Assembly (NCBI RefSeq): GCF_003268815.1
Contig: NZ_QLSV01000005.1
Coordinates: forward strand, 186,001 to 250,000
Length of the DNA stretch: 64,000 bases
Direction of reading: 5' to 3'
From: Flavobacterium lacus
Lineage (GTDB): Bacteria > Bacteroidota > Bacteroidia > Flavobacteriales > Flavobacteriaceae
The translations under genes and the position numbers were made by a program. The stretch's first letter is position 1; every line of letters starts with the position of its first letter. This document shows, one piece after another, positions 9,330 through 17,377 of this stretch. The notes under the pieces were generated by a model. The model did no database searches. It was not told the DNA's origin and was given only the letters and a program-made list of their open reading frames with translations.

Positions 9330-12167
9330 TTGCAGTTGAATTTATTTATAAAAACTATAGTGTGTTTGGCTATTATGTTGGCCGGCAAGTGTTTGTTTGC
9401 TCAAAACACCAATTTACTTTATGTTGAATTGTTGGTAGATCAAAATTCGTTGACCATTCAGCAGGAAATTGTTTTTGTAAATACCGGAACCGATAGTTTG
9501 AGTAAAATTATTTTAAACGATTGGAACAATGCCTTTTCCGGGAAAAATACACCGTTGGCAAAACGTTTTTCAGATGAATTTGTACGAAGTTTTCACTTGG
9601 CAAAACCTTACGAGCGAGGTTCTACCACAGAAATTACAATAATTGACGAAAATAAATCCTTTTTGGAGTGGTGCAGACCCGATAAGCATCCTGATTTGAT
9701 TGAACTGACACTACATGAAAAGTTAGGGCCAAATCAGAAAATTAAATTCAACCTGACCTATCGCGTTAAAATTCCGAGTGATAAATTTACTAAATACGGC
9801 TATACAAGTGATGGAGGTTTTAATCTTAAAAATTGGTTTTTAACACCCGCACGATTAGAAGGCAATGTTTTTTGCAGAAATAGTCACTTTAATGTGGATG
9901 ATAGTACCAATGCTCCATCGGATTATTACATAACGTTTAAATTACCTCAGCATTTAAAACTTTTTACCGACCTAACCATTCTAACGTCAGAAAAAAAAGG
10001 AAAGCATACTATTTATACTTTAGAAGGAAAAGACCGAACTGATTTCAGTATATACGCCGAAAAAAACATCACCTTTAATCGCTACAAAAATGAAATTGCC
10101 GATGTATACTGTAACTTAAAAGACAACCGGTTAGATGATATTCAAAAAGCGGTTATCATTGACAAAATTGTTAAATTTACAAATGAAAATATTGGCTCAA
10201 CTAATCATTCAACCACTATTGTTTCACAGGTTGATTATGAGCGTAATCCGTTCTATGGGTTAAATCAACTTCCGGGATTTATCAGTCCGTTTCCCGACCA
10301 ATTTATGTATGAAATAATGTTTTTAAAAACATACGTCAATAATTATTTAAAAAACAATTTGAAACTTAATGCACGGGATGATAACTGGATTTACGACGCC
10401 ATTCAGGTGTATATAATGATGAAGTACATTGATGAATATTATCCCGACATGAAAATGATGGGAAATATTTCAAAACTAAAAATACTGAAAGGTTTTAACT
10501 TATTTAGTCTTGATTTCAATGAACAATACAGTTATTATTATCTGTTGATGGCTCGGAAAAATTTAGACCAACCCATCGGCAATTCCAAAAACACACTCTT
10601 AAAATTCAACGAACAAATTGCCGGAAAATACCGCGCCGGGTTAAGTTTAAAATACTTAGATGATTATTGCGGCAACAACCTAGCTACAAAAAGTATTCAA
10701 TCGTTTGTTGCCATGAACCAAAAACAACAAACAGCAGAAAAAGATTTTGAAACTATACTTCGTCAAAATTGTCCAAACAACATTGATTGGTTTTTTGATA
10801 TCATTATCAATTCCAGAGAAATAATTGATTATAAATTCACCGAAGTTTCCAAAACAAATGACAGCATTACGTTCACCGTTCTAAATAAAACCGGTGTCAA
10901 GGTTCCAATTCCAATTTATGGATTAAAAAAGGGAGAAATTGTTTTTAAAGAATGGTTGGAAAACATCGATTGCGACAGCACTATTACGATGGAACGAAAG
11001 GAAGCCGACCGTATTGTTTTGAATTACAAAAACGAAGTACCGGAGTACAATCTGAGAAACAACTGGAAGTCATTGAAAGAATATTCGTTTAATGACCGAC
11101 CGATAAAATTTAATTTTTTGAAGGATTTAGAAGACCCTTACCATAACCAAATTTTATATGTTCCCACGTTAGAATACAATTTATATAATGGTTTGATGCC
11201 TGGTTTTCGATTTCACAATAAAACTTTTTTAGACAAACCTATTCTTTTTGATGTGAATCCTGCCTACTCGACCTTAACCCAAAAAATGATTGGGAATTTT
11301 CGTGTCGTCGGAAATCAATTCCGAAGAGACAGCAATATATACCTCATTCGATACCAATTTTCCGGACAATTTTTTGATTATGCTCAAGATGCGAGTTACA
11401 TCCGGTTTAACCCAATGATTCAATTCTTTAAACGTCCTGACAACTTAAGGGACAATCGGAAAGAATCACTTGTAGTCCGCCAAATAATTATTGACAGAGA
11501 AGAATCACCCTTTGTATCTTTGGAAGGCAGAAACGAGAATTATTCCATTTTCAATATGCGGTATGCGAATATTAGAACAGAAGTAAAAAACCATTTTGGA
11601 TTTAGATCTGATTTACAAATAGCTAATTCTTTTGGAAAAGCAGCAGTAGAATTAGAATATCGAAAACTATATGAAAGCAACAGGCAAATTAACTTGCGTT
11701 TTTATGCCGGTTCTTTTTTATACCGCAAAACAAACTCCGATTTCTTCAGTTTTGCACTAGACCGTCCTACTGATTATTTGTTTGATTATGGTTTGTACGG
11801 CCGATCTGAAACTTCAGGATTATTTAGTCAACAATATATTGTAGCCGAAGGTGCTTTTAAATCGCAACTCGATACACCTTATGCAAATCAATGGATTACA
11901 ACCGTTAACGCAAGCGTTAATATTTGGAATTGGGTAGAAGTGTACGGTGATATCGGAGCGTTAAAAAATGAAAAACAAGCGGCTAAATTTGTTTACGATA
12001 GTGGCATTCGACTCAATTTAGTAACCGACTTTTTTGAACTTTATTTCCCTGTTTACTCCTCTAACGGTTGGGAAGTCGGAAACGGTAATTATGGCGAACG
12101 CATCCGATTTATGGCTACTTTAAGCCCAAATGTATTGGTTAGTTTATTTACCCGAAAATGGCTTTAA
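9330..12167 (+). CDS. M1-peptidase-like protein lacking HEXXH, with probable C-terminal outer-membrane barrel
   Basis: 945 residues from a TTG at 9330, chosen because it gives a complete signal peptide (MQLNLFIKTIVCLAIMLAG to CLFAQ). Residues 26-250 resemble the N-terminal beta domain of M1 (gluzincin) aminopeptidases. At the place of the zinc motif HEXXH there is FMYEIMFLKT (325-334), so the protein should not bind catalytic zinc in the normal way. The C-terminal third (about 640-945) is rich in alternating aromatic/polar strands such as FRVVGNQFRRDSNIYLIRYQFSG and suggests an outer-membrane beta-barrel. Related flavobacterial proteins are annotated as aminopeptidases. Here I infer a non-peptidase role, perhaps binding or assembly at the outer membrane. 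Monocistronic. Confidence 0.7.
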   Translation: MQLNLFIKTIVCLAIMLAGKCLFAQNTNLLYVELLVDQNSLTIQQEIVFVNTGTDSLSKIILNDWNNAFSGKNTPLAKRFSDEFVRSFHLAKPYERGSTTEITIIDENKSFLEWCRPDKHPDLIELTLHEKLGPNQKIKFNLTYRVKIPSDKFTKYGYTSDGGFNLKNWFLTPARLEGNVFCRNSHFNVDDSTNAPSDYYITFKLPQHLKLFTDLTILTSEKKGKHTIYTLEGKDRTDFSIYAEKNITFNRYKNEIADVYCNLKDNRLDDIQKAVIIDKIVKFTNENIGSTNHSTTIVSQVDYERNPFYGLNQLPGFISPFPDQFMYEIMFLKTYVNNYLKNNLKLNARDDNWIYDAIQVYIMMKYIDEYYPDMKMMGNISKLKILKGFNLFSLDFNEQYSYYYLLMARKNLDQPIGNSKNTLLKFNEQIAGKYRAGLSLKYLDDYCGNNLATKSIQSFVAMNQKQQTAEKDFETILRQNCPNNIDWFFDIIINSREIIDYKFTEVSKTNDSITFTVLNKTGVKVPIPIYGLKKGEIVFKEWLENIDCDSTITMERKEADRIVLNYKNEVPEYNLRNNWKSLKEYSFNDRPIKFNFLKDLEDPYHNQILYVPTLEYNLYNGLMPGFRFHNKTFLDKPILFDVNPAYSTLTQKMIGNFRVVGNQFRRDSNIYLIRYQFSGQFFDYAQDASYIRFNPMIQFFKRPDNLRDNRKESLVVRQIIIDREESPFVSLEGRNENYSIFNMRYANIRTEVKNHFGFRSDLQIANSFGKAAVELEYRKLYESNRQINLRFYAGSFLYRKTNSDFFSFALDRPTDYLFDYGLYGRSETSGLFSQQYIVAEGAFKSQLDTPYANQWITTVNASVNIWNWVEVYGDIGALKNEKQAAKFVYDSGIRLNLVTDFFELYFPVYSSNGWEVGNGNYGERIRFMATLSPNVLVSLFTRKWL

Positions 12168-12299
12168 TTGATTGATAAATCTTTGATTATTTACATTTTA
12201 TTCAGTAATATAATTGTTTCGTAACGAAAAAAACAAATATTAGTCTTTAATCATCTAATTTTTTAGCAATACTATAAATTTATTTTTAACTAGATTGCA

Positions 12300-12328
12300 T
12301 TGTTTTTCCAACTTTTTACTTAAATTTG
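12300..12328 (+). promoter_or_regulatory. Promoter of the E1 dehydrogenase gene
   Basis: TTG (12300-12302), 18 bp, TAAATTTG (12321-12328), matching the Bacteroidota housekeeping consensus 25 bp before the ATG. Confidence 0.6.
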
Positions 12329-12353
12329 TTCATTAGAAGAATTTTATTGACTT

Positions 12354-14759
12354 ATGACAGCACCCGATACAAAACAAGCCATGACGTTTGAAGATTTTCG
12401 AACCGAAGTGTTAAACGACTATAAAATTGCCATTACCAGTAGAGAATGTTCCCTTTTAGGGCGACGCGAAGTGCTGACCGGCAAAGCGAAATTTGGTATT
12501 TTTGGGGATGGAAAAGAAGTGCCGCAGTTGGCCATGGCTAAAGCGTTTAAAAATGGTGATTTCCGTTCCGGTTATTACCGGGATCAAACGTTTATGATGG
12601 CAATTGGTCAGTTAAACATTCAACAGTTTTTTGCAGGATTATACGGTCATACCGATTTGGAACATGACCCAATGAGCGGTGGTCGACAAATGGGTGGACA
12701 CTTTGCCACACATTCGCTAGACGAAAACGGAAACTGGAACGATTTAACCAAACAAAAAAATTCCAGTGCCGACATCTCTCCTACTGCCGGGCAAATGCCG
12801 CGTTTGTTAGGTTTGGCTCAGGCTTCAAAAATTTATAGAAATGTATCGGTCTTACCAAAAAAGAATAAATTCTCCGAAAACGGCAACGAAATTGCTTGGG
12901 GAACCATTGGAAACGCCAGTACTTCCGAAGGTTTGTTTTTTGAAACCATTAACGCTGCGGGAGTTTTACAAGTACCGATGGTGATGAGCGTATGGGACGA
13001 TGAATACGGAATTTCCGTTCATGCCCGCTACCAAACAACCAAAGAAAACATCTCCGAAATCCTGAAAGGTTTTCAGCGTGATGAAGACAATAAAGGTTAC
13101 GAAATCATGAACGTTTTAGGATGGGATTATGCTGCTTTGGTGGGAACCTATCAACGAGCAGCTCAAATTGCCCGGGAGGAACACGTTCCGGTTTTAATTC
13201 ACGTGAACGAACTCACGCAACCACAAGGTCATTCTACGTCCGGAAGTCATGAACGCTATAAAAACGCAGAACGCTTAGCTTTGGAAGCCGAATTTGATTG
13301 TTTGGCTCAAATGCGATTGTGGATGATTGCCAACAACATCGCCACCGCCGAAGAAATTGATGCAATTGATAATGTAACCAAAAAAGAAGTTTTAGAAGGC
13401 AAAAAAGCCGCTTGGACAGCTTTTGTAGAGCCGTTTAAAAAAGAACAAAACGAATTGGTTGCTTTGTTAGAAAGCATCGCTGCAAGCAGTGTGAACCGTG
13501 TTTTTATTCAGAAATATGCCAACGATTTAAAAGAGATCAAAGAACCGATTCGCAAAGATATTATAACCGTTGCCCGAAAAGTACTCCGCATGATTGTGGG
13601 CGAAAAAAGTCAGCCGCAATTGGCGTTTTGGATTAAAAACTACATCAATACCATCCAACCGAAATTCAGCTCGCATTTGTTTTCTGAATCAGTTCATCAA
13701 GTAAACTCCATTAAAGAAGTATTGCCAACCTATGATGCGACTGCCGAAGAAGTAGATGCCCGTTTGGTACTTCGCGATAACTTTGATGCTATTTTTAGCA
13801 AGTATCCGGAAGTGCTTATATTTGGGGAAGACTCCGGCAACATTGGCGACGTGAACCAAGGTTTAGAAGGCATGCAGGAAAAATTTGGCGAAATGCGTGT
13901 GGCCGATGCCGGTATCCGTGAAGCCACCATTTTAGGACAGGGTATCGGAATGGCAATGCGTGGCCTCCGCCCTATTGCTGAAATTCAATATTTAGATTAT
14001 CTGTTGTATGCCATTCAAATCATGAGCGATGATTTGGCAACTTTACAATACCGGACCAAAGGCCGTCAAAAAGCACCGTTAATTATTCGTACGCGTGGAC
14101 ACCGTTTAGAAGGTGTCTGGCATTCGGGTTCCCCAATGGGAATGATAATTAATGCAGTGCGTGGTATTCACGTATTGGTGCCGAGAAATATGACCAAAGC
14201 AGCGGGATTTTACAATACCTTATTAGAAACCGACGAACCGGCTTTACTTATTGAATGTTTGAACGGTTACCGTTTAAAAGAAAAAATGCCAACCAATTTA
14301 GGAGCGTTTAAAACACCGATTGGCGTGGTGGAAACTATCAAAAAAGGTACCGATATTACCATTGTTTCGTATGGTTCTACCTTGCGTTTGGTAGAACAAG
14401 CTTCGAAAGAATTAGCGGAAGTTGGAATTGATTGTGAAGTTATTGATATTCAATCACTTTTACCCTTTGACATTAACCATGACATTAAGAAAAGCTTAGC
14501 CCAAACCAATCGCCTTTTGGTTGTAGACGAAGACGTTCCGGGAGGAGCTTCTGCCTTTATTTTGCAACAAGTATTGGATGTCCAAAACGGCTACGATTAT
14601 TTAGACAGCAAACCACAAACCTTACCGGCTCAACCGCACCGACCGGCGTATGGTACGGATGGAGATTATTTTAGCAAACCTTCGGTAGAGGATATTTATG
14701 AGAAAGTCTATGCGATGATGCATGAAGTGAATCCGAGAGAATTTCCGGGGTTGTATTGA
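12354..14759 (+). CDS. Thiamine-pyrophosphate dehydrogenase E1, alpha and beta subunits fused (branched-chain/2-oxoacid type)
   Basis: 801-residue fusion of the E1 alpha and beta subunits of a 2-oxoacid dehydrogenase complex, which decarboxylates a 2-oxoacid (probably branched-chain, possibly pyruvate) with thiamine pyrophosphate and passes the acyl group to the E2 lipoyl domain. The alpha half (about 10-420) has GTIGNASTSEGLFFETIN, the TPP/Mg motif in altered form (GDG replaced by GTIGN). The beta half (about 470-800) has FGEDSGNIGDVNQG, RVADAGIREATILGQGIGMA and YLDYLLYAIQIMSDD. It has its own promoter and no E2 or E3 gene beside it, as is common in Flavobacteriia. Substrate specificity is not settled by sequence. 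Confidence 0.92.
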   Translation: MTAPDTKQAMTFEDFRTEVLNDYKIAITSRECSLLGRREVLTGKAKFGIFGDGKEVPQLAMAKAFKNGDFRSGYYRDQTFMMAIGQLNIQQFFAGLYGHTDLEHDPMSGGRQMGGHFATHSLDENGNWNDLTKQKNSSADISPTAGQMPRLLGLAQASKIYRNVSVLPKKNKFSENGNEIAWGTIGNASTSEGLFFETINAAGVLQVPMVMSVWDDEYGISVHARYQTTKENISEILKGFQRDEDNKGYEIMNVLGWDYAALVGTYQRAAQIAREEHVPVLIHVNELTQPQGHSTSGSHERYKNAERLALEAEFDCLAQMRLWMIANNIATAEEIDAIDNVTKKEVLEGKKAAWTAFVEPFKKEQNELVALLESIAASSVNRVFIQKYANDLKEIKEPIRKDIITVARKVLRMIVGEKSQPQLAFWIKNYINTIQPKFSSHLFSESVHQVNSIKEVLPTYDATAEEVDARLVLRDNFDAIFSKYPEVLIFGEDSGNIGDVNQGLEGMQEKFGEMRVADAGIREATILGQGIGMAMRGLRPIAEIQYLDYLLYAIQIMSDDLATLQYRTKGRQKAPLIIRTRGHRLEGVWHSGSPMGMIINAVRGIHVLVPRNMTKAAGFYNTLLETDEPALLIECLNGYRLKEKMPTNLGAFKTPIGVVETIKKGTDITIVSYGSTLRLVEQASKELAEVGIDCEVIDIQSLLPFDINHDIKKSLAQTNRLLVVDEDVPGGASAFILQQVLDVQNGYDYLDSKPQTLPAQPHRPAYGTDGDYFSKPSVEDIYEKVYAMMHEVNPREFPGLY

Positions 14760-14829
14760 TCGCTTACTGCGTTCACAATTCTATTTTAGCCAAAAAATCG
14801 ACAAACACATAGTACTAAAATCGTGAGAC

Positions 14830-15129
14830 ATGAAAGCTAGTAGGACCGAAAATCAACCTAACTTATCATTTAGAGTAATTTTACTTGGTTATGTTATAAC
14901 AATGATTTTTTGGATACTTGTTCAGAATCTCGATGTTTATAGATTTGCGATTGTTGGAGCACTATATGAAATTCTTTGGTTGCCTATGCTTGCTACAATA
15001 ATTCTACTACCTTCTGCTGCATTTTATTTTTGGTATAAAGATAAGTTTAACATTAACTCCATATTTTTCTATCTTCTGCTAGTTTTTGTTTTCACTACTG
15101 GTGTCTCATATTTCTTAATTTCAGAATAA
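14830..15129 (+). CDS. Small membrane protein of unknown function
   Basis: 99 residues with three hydrophobic stretches (about 17-37, 42-68 and 77-96: VILLGYVITMIFWILV, LWLPMLATIILLPSAAFYFW, FFYLLLVFVFTTGVSYFLI). No recognised motif. It lies between the E1 gene and a DUF1905 gene, with about 270 bp of apparently non-coding DNA after it. Clean start and stop and typical membrane composition make it a likely real gene. Confidence 0.65.
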   Translation: MKASRTENQPNLSFRVILLGYVITMIFWILVQNLDVYRFAIVGALYEILWLPMLATIILLPSAAFYFWYKDKFNINSIFFYLLLVFVFTTGVSYFLISE

Positions 15130-15402
15130 ACAGTATGCAATTGACAGCGTTTCGTTAGTATTGCGAAACAATAAATGAATTAAAATCATCGAAGCTAACC
15201 AAAAAATTATAATATTTTCTGCACCTTCTGTGTTTTTCGTTCTTGAGGTAGTAGCTTTGGGATTACATTATAAAATACCACACTTTTTAACGAAAGAATG
15301 TTAATTTGCGTTTGGACCAAAAGTATTTTTATAGATAAAAGTCAGCGTTTTGTGTGGCTAAAAACGAGTCCGCATAAAAACTAAAAAACAGCCTTCGAGA
15401 AA

Positions 15403-15870
15403 ATGGAATTCTTAGTAAAAGACGAAAAACTTGAGTTGAAATATGAAGCGGGAAAAGGTGCTTGGACCTATCATATTCAAATTCCAAATACAAGACATAT
15501 AGTAGGAAAATGGGGTTCTTTGAAAGTAGCAGGCACTATTGATCATTACAAAATTGATAGCATCAATCTTTTTACGATTACGGGACAAGACAAACTGATT
15601 TCAATAAATGAAAAAATCAGAAGAGCTATAAAAAAAAGTGGTGGCGACATGGTAACGGTTACACTTTATTTGTTGACTACAAAAAAACAGCTTACAGAAA
15701 GTGAACTTTTAGCAACTTTTAAAGATGCAAGTGTGTTGCCTGCCTTCAAAAAATTATCAAAAGATGAAAGAAATGAGATCATCGGAAAAATTACTACGTT
15801 GAAATCCGAAGACAAACAAATAAAGATGATGTTGAAATGCATTGACCAACTCAGCCACAACAGTGATTAA
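15403..15870 (+). CDS. DUF1905 / YdeI-OmpD-associated family protein
   Basis: 155 residues. The N-terminal part (about 8-95, KGAWTYHIQIPNTRH, then GTIDHYKIDSINLF and GGDMVTVTLYL) fits DUF1905, a small beta-barrel. The C-terminal part (about 105-150, FKKLSKDERNEIIGKITTLK) fits the helical bacteriocin-protection YdeI/OmpD-associated region. Family members have been linked to resistance to antimicrobial peptides or bacteriocins, but the mechanism is not established and this copy may do something else. It stands alone, flanked by two gaps of more than 250 bp. Confidence 0.8.
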   Translation: MEFLVKDEKLELKYEAGKGAWTYHIQIPNTRHIVGKWGSLKVAGTIDHYKIDSINLFTITGQDKLISINEKIRRAIKKSGGDMVTVTLYLLTTKKQLTESELLATFKDASVLPAFKKLSKDERNEIIGKITTLKSEDKQIKMMLKCIDQLSHNSD

Positions 15871-16104
15871 GCAAACATCCTTGATTTTTACTCGAATCTC
15901 CAACAGAATATCTCAAAGCGAGCGTGAAGTGCTTTTTTAACATTAAAGTGCAAGATTGAACATTTTTTTCGCTTAATTGTAAAACAGTTTGCAATTATTT
16001 GAAAAAAAATATACTAATTATAAAAGAGAGACACCTTATTTGCAAAAATAATTATTCTCTAAACTCCTTCAACGGTATATAACCCATGCTCTCAAAAATT
16101 ACCT

Positions 16105-16112
16105 TATATTTG
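16105..16112 (+). promoter_or_regulatory. Promoter -7 element before the DEAD-box gene
   Basis: TATATTTG matches TAnnTTTG, 17 bp before the ATG. No clear -33 TTG was found, and the 5' leader would be very short. Confidence 0.45.
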
Positions 16113-16129
16113 CATGCAAATTTATTTAT

Positions 16130-17377
16130 ATGACTTTTCAAGATCTTAATCTTCTTCAAAATATACAACACGCCTTATCTGACGAAGGCTACACAACGCC
16201 AACACCTATTCAGCAACAAGCCATTCCAATCATTTTAGAAGGAACAGATTTAGTTGGTTGTGCTCAAACCGGCACCGGAAAAACGGCAGCTTTTGCTATT
16301 CCGATACTAAATTTATTGCACAGAATGGTCGGTTCGGCTCAAAAACGCAAAAATATTCGTGCGTTAGTGGTTACACCAACACGAGAATTAGCAATACAAA
16401 TTGGTGAAAGTTTTGATACGTATGGTCGTTATACTAACATTCGTCAGCTCACTATTTTTGGTGGTGTAAGCCAAGTATCGCAAGTCGATCAATTGAAAAA
16501 AGGAGTTGATGTTTTAATTGCGACACCCGGTCGTTTATTAGATTTACACAAGCAAGGCTATATCGATCTAGATCATTTGCACAATTTGGTTTTAGATGAA
16601 GCCGATCAAATGTTGGATATGGGTTTTATTAATGATGTAAAAAAAATCATCAAATTAACGCCGGATAACCGACAAACGTTGTTGTTTTCTGCCACTATGC
16701 CAATCGCAATCAGAGAATTGGCTGACAGTTTTTTAACTAAACCAAAATATGTTTCGGTTAGTCCAATTTCATCTACGGCAGAAACAGTGGAGCAACACAT
16801 CTATTTTGTTGGTAAAGAAGATAAACGTAAATTGTTATATCATTTGATTCGAAATGAAGGTTTGAAACAATTATTGGTTTTTACCCGGACCAAACACGGA
16901 GCTGATAATGTGGTGAAAGCCTTGAAGAAAAACGGTGTAAATGCGGAAGCCATTCATGGAGACAAATCGCAGTCGGCACGTCAACGCGTTTTGGAGGCAT
17001 TCAAAAAGAATGAAATTTCTGTTTTAGTCGCTACAGATATTGCCGCTCGCGGAATTGATATTGAAAGTTTACCGTATGTTTTAAACTTCGATTTACCAAA
17101 TATTCCGGAAACCTACGTACACCGAATTGGAAGAACCGGTCGTGCAGGAAATGGTGGAATTTCCATCTCTTTTTGTGGTAAAGATGAAGAAGTATATTGG
17201 AAAGATATTCAAAAGTTGGTGAAAGTGAATGTGAAAACTATTAAAGATCATCCTTTTCCTTGGAGTGAAGTTAAAGAGGTAATAGAGCCAGAAAAAAAAG
17301 ACTACCGCAACACTAAGAAAGCAACGCCTTCTCGCAAATCAGACGCTTCTAAAAAGAACAAAAAACGTTGGTATTAA
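16130..17377 (+). CDS. DEAD-box ATP-dependent RNA helicase (RhlE-like)
   Basis: 415-residue RNA helicase of superfamily 2, acting in ribosome assembly, RNA turnover or cold adaptation. All motifs are present: the Q-motif region near TPTPIQQQA, motif I AQTGTGKT (45-52), PTRELA, DEAD (about 157-160), SAT, and HRIGRTGRAG. The tail from about 385 is basic and disordered (KKATPSRKSDASKKNKKRWY), typical for RNA contacts. Its stop codon overlaps that of the convergent histidine kinase in a shared TTAA, leaving no room for a terminator. RhlE-type is by overall similarity; the exact paralog is not certain. Confidence 0.93.
   Translation: MTFQDLNLLQNIQHALSDEGYTTPTPIQQQAIPIILEGTDLVGCAQTGTGKTAAFAIPILNLLHRMVGSAQKRKNIRALVVTPTRELAIQIGESFDTYGRYTNIRQLTIFGGVSQVSQVDQLKKGVDVLIATPGRLLDLHKQGYIDLDHLHNLVLDEADQMLDMGFINDVKKIIKLTPDNRQTLLFSATMPIAIRELADSFLTKPKYVSVSPISSTAETVEQHIYFVGKEDKRKLLYHLIRNEGLKQLLVFTRTKHGADNVVKALKKNGVNAEAIHGDKSQSARQRVLEAFKKNEISVLVATDIAARGIDIESLPYVLNFDLPNIPETYVHRIGRTGRAGNGGISISFCGKDEEVYWKDIQKLVKVNVKTIKDHPFPWSEVKEVIEPEKKDYRNTKKATPSRKSDASKKNKKRWY

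Noticed and set aside
15149..15169. GTTTCG/CGAAAC inverted repeat as a terminator
   Set aside because: Six-base stem, no T-tract; likely chance.
15871..16129. Small gene in the gap before the DEAD-box gene
   Set aside because: No open frame with a plausible start and composition on either strand.
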